Below are positions 7,454-10,020 of a DNA stretch of 10,020 nucleotides, piece after piece. The DNA comes from Wolbachia sp. (GTDB taxonomy: Bacteria; Pseudomonadota; Alphaproteobacteria; Rickettsiales; Anaplasmataceae). A program made the position numbers and the translations under genes. The stretch lies in assembly GCA_028803175.1 (NCBI GenBank), contig JARBCG010000153.1:1-10020 (forward strand), read 5' to 3'. Position 1 is the first letter of the stretch. Every line of letters begins with the position of its first letter. Under the pieces are notes generated by a model. The model searched no databases and was not told the origin of the DNA. It was given only the letters and a program-made list of their open reading frames with translations.

Positions 7454-8656
7454 CTAGATCTCTTGTTTTTTATCATATTTAAGCAAACTGTATATGAAAA
7501 CTGCAATGGAGGAGCATATAATTGTTAATAGTAGATTTGATAAAATACCGTAAGAAAAGAATTTTCCTACTATGTAGATTCCAACAGCTCCAAACATTAA
7601 ATTACAAAATGAAATGATGGCGCTACCGAGCCCTATGTTTTTAATTGTTTCTAGGGCAGAGGTTACGTTATTACTTATTATTAACGCAAGACCGATATTG
7701 CTTGGAATCCAGCCAACTACAAGAGTTAACACATCCAGCTTATTTATATAGTAAAAATATATCAGTGCACTATCTGATATTATTGGCAACACTAAACCTA
7801 TGATTAACATCTTATTAATTCCTATTTTTGGTACATATCTTCTGTTAATAAAAGTGCCGATCATGTAAAATATAACGATAATTGATATTAGATAACCGAA
7901 ATATTGTACTTCAACATCCATGGATTCAAATATGAAAGGATAGTTAGCAATGTATGCCCAAAGCCACGTGAAAGTTAATCCGTGAATAGCTGAGAAGCCG
8001 AGAAAACGGTAATTTCGAAATATTAATACATATTGCTTGAAAATATTGGTAATTACACTGCCTATGTCAGTTTTATTTTTATTTACAATTAATGTTTCTT
8101 GTAATTTAAAATAAATGAGACCAAGCACAATGATTGCTGCTAATGAGATAATGAAGAACAAAAAATTCCAATTATATTCATGTGAGATTATGTAACTACC
8201 TATCACTGGAGCTATACCAGGTGAAAGCGCTACTACCATATTTAGTTTTGAAATTGCTCTTGAATATTCATTACCGGAATACATATCCCGTATTGCTGCA
8301 TATCCTACGACACCTGCAACACCAGACCCCATTCCTTGTATAAAGCGAATGAATATTAAAAGTATAATATTATCAGCTATGCAGCATATAATACTTGCCA
8401 AAGTAAAAATTGCCATACCAATCAACATTATTGGACGCCTACCATAATGATCTGATAATGGGCCATAAATTAATCCTGATATTGCAAGTCCTACCAAATT
8501 GAAGCTAATGGTAAGTTGTACTACACTTCCTTCTACATTGAAATAATTGGCAATATTTGGTAATGCAACTGAATACAGGTCAGTTGCCATATCAGCAACA
8601 GCCACAGATAATATCATAAGAAGTGAGATAAGATTTTGCGAAAAAACTCTTGTCAT
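7454..8656 (-). CDS. MFS drug-resistance type exporter (Bcr/CflA subfamily)
   Basis: A 400-residue inner-membrane protein of the major facilitator superfamily, expected to export small molecules in exchange for protons. The length and about 12 hydrophobic segments fit the DHA1 group. Visible motifs: GPLSDHYGRRP (65-75, the loop between helices 2 and 3), RFIQGMGSG (104-112, helix 4) and ALSPGIAPVIGSYI (143-156, the antiporter motif of helix 5). ADMATDLYSVALPNIANYF (21-39) matches the Bcr/CflA start. The substrate cannot be told from sequence. The ATG at 8656 has only a weak GAG ribosome site. The gene lies 54 nt downstream of heme A synthase on the same strand and may share its transcript. Its end faces the end of the ankyrin gene across 15 bases, with no convincing terminator between them. 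Confidence 0.9.
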   Translation of the reverse strand: MTRVFSQNLISLLMILSVAVADMATDLYSVALPNIANYFNVEGSVVQLTISFNLVGLAISGLIYGPLSDHYGRRPIMLIGMAIFTLASIICCIADNIILLIFIRFIQGMGSGVAGVVGYAAIRDMYSGNEYSRAISKLNMVVALSPGIAPVIGSYIISHEYNWNFLFFIISLAAIIVLGLIYFKLQETLIVNKNKTDIGSVITNIFKQYVLIFRNYRFLGFSAIHGLTFTWLWAYIANYPFIFESMDVEVQYFGYLISIIVIFYMIGTFINRRYVPKIGINKMLIIGLVLPIISDSALIYFYYINKLDVLTLVVGWIPSNIGLALIISNNVTSALETIKNIGLGSAIISFCNLMFGAVGIYIVGKFFSYGILSNLLLTIICSSIAVFIYSLLKYDKKQEI

Positions 8657-8677
8657 TTAATAGCTCAAAGAAGCTTT

Positions 8678-8683
8678 ATTATA
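8678..8683 (-). promoter_or_regulatory. possible -10 box before the MFS gene
   Basis: A perfect TATAAT on the minus strand lies 21 bases before the MFS start codon, in the 54-bp gap after heme A synthase. No good -35 box is seen at the right distance, and in such AT-rich DNA the hexamer can occur by chance. If real, it would give the transporter its own transcript with a leader of about 15 bases. Confidence 0.22.
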
Positions 8684-8710
8684 ATGTATTTTTTTTATTA
8701 GTATATTAAT

Positions 8711-9847
8711 TTAACTCCTAAAATTTATTATTTTTGTCTTGTTGCTAAGAAGTTTTATACAACAAAGGAAATATAAACATGAAGCAAATAAGATAAATGA
8801 AAACATTTGGTGAACTATTGCAATAGCTATTGGTATTTGTAGTAACAGAGTCACTACTCCTGAAATTATCTGAACAACAACGGAGAACAGCATAATGTAC
8901 ACTGATTTTACGCCAATGTTTTTGATTGCCAGTATTATTGTCAAGATTAATATCAATAATGCTAATACTCTATGTATAAACTGTACTGTAACTCTATTTT
9001 CAAAAATGTTTAACAATGTAGGTTGCAAGAAAAACAAATCATCGGGAATAATGCTTCCTTCCATGAGAGGAAAAGTATTGTAAATTAAGCCAGCATTTAA
9101 TCCTGCAACAAACGCACCAAAGATTATTTGAATTGTGATTAGGATTAAAATTAGTGTTGCATAATATATACTACCACTGCTAATGGGTTTCTCTCTAAAT
9201 TTTTTTATCAACTTTGTCATCCCAGTGTCACACACTGGAATCCGGAAAAAAAATGTGGAAAAAGTATATATACCAGTGTTATGCACTGGTATAACAACTT
9301 GTGATTGCATCTGATAATCAAAAAATTGGTATAACAATAATGCAAAAATCTTCAACGCTAATAATAAGTGAAATGCAAGTCTATAGTGGCTAACGTGAGG
9401 TTCAGCTACCAACCCACTTTTAACCATATACCAACCAGAAAAAGCCTGTAATATTTCAAGTAACAACACTACTAGTAGTCTTACTATTACCTTTTTAGAT
9501 ATCTTTTTCTTTAATGTGAAATATATAAACGGTAGTATAAAAATTAACCCTGTTAGTCTTGCAATTAATCTGTGCATATATTCTATTAAGTATATAGTCT
9601 GGAATTCCCGCATACTAATTCCGTAGTTAAATACTTTATATTCAGGTGTGGCTTCGTATTTTAATTTTTCTTTTAGCCAATCGTCCTCATTGAGTGGTGG
9701 TAATGTTCCAGTAATGGGCTTCCATTCCGTAATTGATAATCCTGCTTTTGTAAGTCTGGTAAATCCACCAATTCCCACCATAAGAATTACCATAGTACAA
9801 CATAGGAAAAGCCAGATAATAACAGCTTTTGATTGCTTTTCTTCCAT
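8711..9847 (-). CDS. ctaA: heme A synthase, COX15/CtaA type, with in-frame palindromic insert
   Basis: Heme A synthase oxidises heme O to heme A in the inner membrane, supplying the cofactor of aa3-type cytochrome oxidase. The 378 residues carry the COX15 features: GGFTRLTKAGLSITEWKP (27-44) with TGTLPPL after helix 1, EYMHR (89-93), HVSHYRLAFH (151-160), FIHR (290-293) and VHQ (345-347). The histidines near 92, 160, 292 and 346 are the expected heme ligands. Eight hydrophobic helices form two four-helix halves. Residues about 185-211 (VIPVHNTGIYTF...FRIPVCDTGMT) do not belong to the family; they are encoded by a palindromic repeat and sit in the linker between helices 4 and 5. All key residues are intact, so the enzyme is probably active. 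The ATG at 9847 follows an in-frame TAA by two codons beyond GCA, which fixes the N-terminal limit. No strong ribosome site is seen. Confidence 0.93.
   Translation of the reverse strand: MEEKQSKAVIIWLFLCCTMVILMVGIGGFTRLTKAGLSITEWKPITGTLPPLNEDDWLKEKLKYEATPEYKVFNYGISMREFQTIYLIEYMHRLIARLTGLIFILPFIYFTLKKKISKKVIVRLLVVLLLEILQAFSGWYMVKSGLVAEPHVSHYRLAFHLLLALKIFALLLYQFFDYQMQSQVVIPVHNTGIYTFSTFFFRIPVCDTGMTKLIKKFREKPISSGSIYYATLILILITIQIIFGAFVAGLNAGLIYNTFPLMEGSIIPDDLFFLQPTLLNIFENRVTVQFIHRVLALLILILTIILAIKNIGVKSVYIMLFSVVVQIISGVVTLLLQIPIAIAIVHQMFSFILFASCLYFLCCIKLLSNKTKIINFRS
9216..9295. repeat. palindromic element inserted in frame in heme A synthase
   Basis: The 80-bp element has imperfect terminal inverted repeats: GTCATCCCAGTG (9216-9227) and CACTGGTATAAC (9284-9295) pair at 10 of 12 positions. 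Each end also folds on itself: CCAGTGT/ACACTGG (9222-9228, 9232-9238) and TATACCAGTG/CACTGGTATA (9269-9278, 9284-9293), joined by a purine-rich middle. The GTCATCCCAGTG core is the kind of dispersed palindrome seen many times in Wolbachia genomes, and protein-coding palindromic elements are known in Rickettsia and Wolbachia. On the gene strand it reads VIPVxxTGI...RIPVxxTGMT without stops. Only one copy lies in this window, so its repeat status rests on recognition. Confidence 0.8.
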
Positions 9848-9948
9848 AAACCATGCTTAGTTTTGTTCCATTGTTGAGGGTAAAGGATAAACTCCCATAA
9901 AGCAAGGAAGACTGCAATTCTGTGTAGCAGTATATCAATTACAACCAG
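9787..9948 (-). pseudogene. C-terminal remnant of a family 2 glycosyltransferase
   Basis: On the minus strand, in a different frame from heme A synthase, the sequence reads LLHRIAVFLALWEFILYP, then QQWNKTKHGLWKK, ending at a TAA (9787-9789). The pattern of an alanine-rich helix, A-L-W-E-x-I-x-x-P, then W-x-K-T-x-H-G-L is the usual C-terminal signature of membrane-linked GT2 enzymes. Going upstream, the frame is closed by a TAG at 9949-9951, and all three frames hold stops out to the window edge; AFFLTISFSWL, in a neighbouring frame, may be the preceding helix. This suggests a decayed gene whose body lay to the right. The last 61 bases overlap the start of heme A synthase, so they are preserved by that gene. 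The call rests on about 30 residues. Confidence 0.5.
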
Positions 9949-10020
9949 CTAAAGCTGATGGTTAAAAAAAACGCATGTAAAGCAGATTATGAGTTTAAAA
10001 ACTAGATGTTAAAATCATTA

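Noticed and set aside
7442..7475. TAGC/GCTA stem followed by a T-run between the ankyrin and MFS genes, considered as a terminator
   Set aside because: The 4-bp stem is too weak and the T-run starts well after it, inside the MFS coding end.
9687..9938. 83-codon minus-strand frame across the ctaA start
   Set aside because: Its translation has no family features, and it overlaps both ctaA and the GT2-like frame; it is a shadow frame.
9946..9957. CAGCT-AA-AGCTG palindrome upstream of ctaA, considered as a terminator or operator
   Set aside because: The loop would be only 2 bases and the A-run lies on the wrong side for a terminator in either direction; the bases also read as part of the decayed GT2 region.

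Overview
The window is AT-rich, gene-sparse and littered with gene remnants. It looks like a chromosomal piece of an obligate intracellular alphaproteobacterium of the order Rickettsiales, most likely Wolbachia. The pointers are a very long ankyrin-repeat protein beside a decayed second ankyrin gene, an infA-maf gene pair, a Bcr/CflA-type MFS exporter, and a heme A synthase whose coding sequence holds an in-frame palindromic element of the protein-coding kind known from Rickettsia and Wolbachia. The assignment comes from reading the sequence, not from a database match.

Layout from left to right. Bases 1-57 (minus) hold what looks like the N-terminus of an IS982-type transposase running off the left edge. 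Bases 119-382 (plus) hold a short membrane-protein reading frame broken by a TAA. Bases 493-1330 (plus) carry infA (translation initiation factor IF-1) and maf (nucleotide pyrophosphatase), which overlap by 23 nt, maf using a GTG start. Bases 1322-3274 (minus) are one badly decayed ankyrin-type gene with at least seven in-frame stops and about five frame changes; its 3' end touches the end of maf. A 300-bp divergent spacer follows, with a perfect 11-bp hairpin (one G-T pair) just before a strong ribosome binding site. Bases 3575-7438 (plus) are the dominant feature: an intact 1287-residue protein with about 14 ankyrin repeats and a long C-terminal half that I do not recognise. Bases 7454-8656 (minus) encode the MFS exporter and 8711-9847 (minus) heme A synthase, probably co-transcribed. 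At the right edge (9787-9948, minus), overlapping the start of heme A synthase in another frame, is the apparent C-terminus of a family 2 glycosyltransferase, cut off upstream by a TAG.

Three themes stand out. Housekeeping functions (translation initiation, nucleotide clean-up, terminal oxidase cofactor synthesis) are kept. Host-interaction genes (ankyrin) are in flux, one alive and one dead, back to back. The genome carries small repetitive elements, one of which has entered a membrane protein gene without breaking it, in the linker between the two halves of the protein. The best candidate for something poorly described is the C-terminal half of the large ankyrin protein, part of which appears to have a distant counterpart inside the neighbouring pseudogene.
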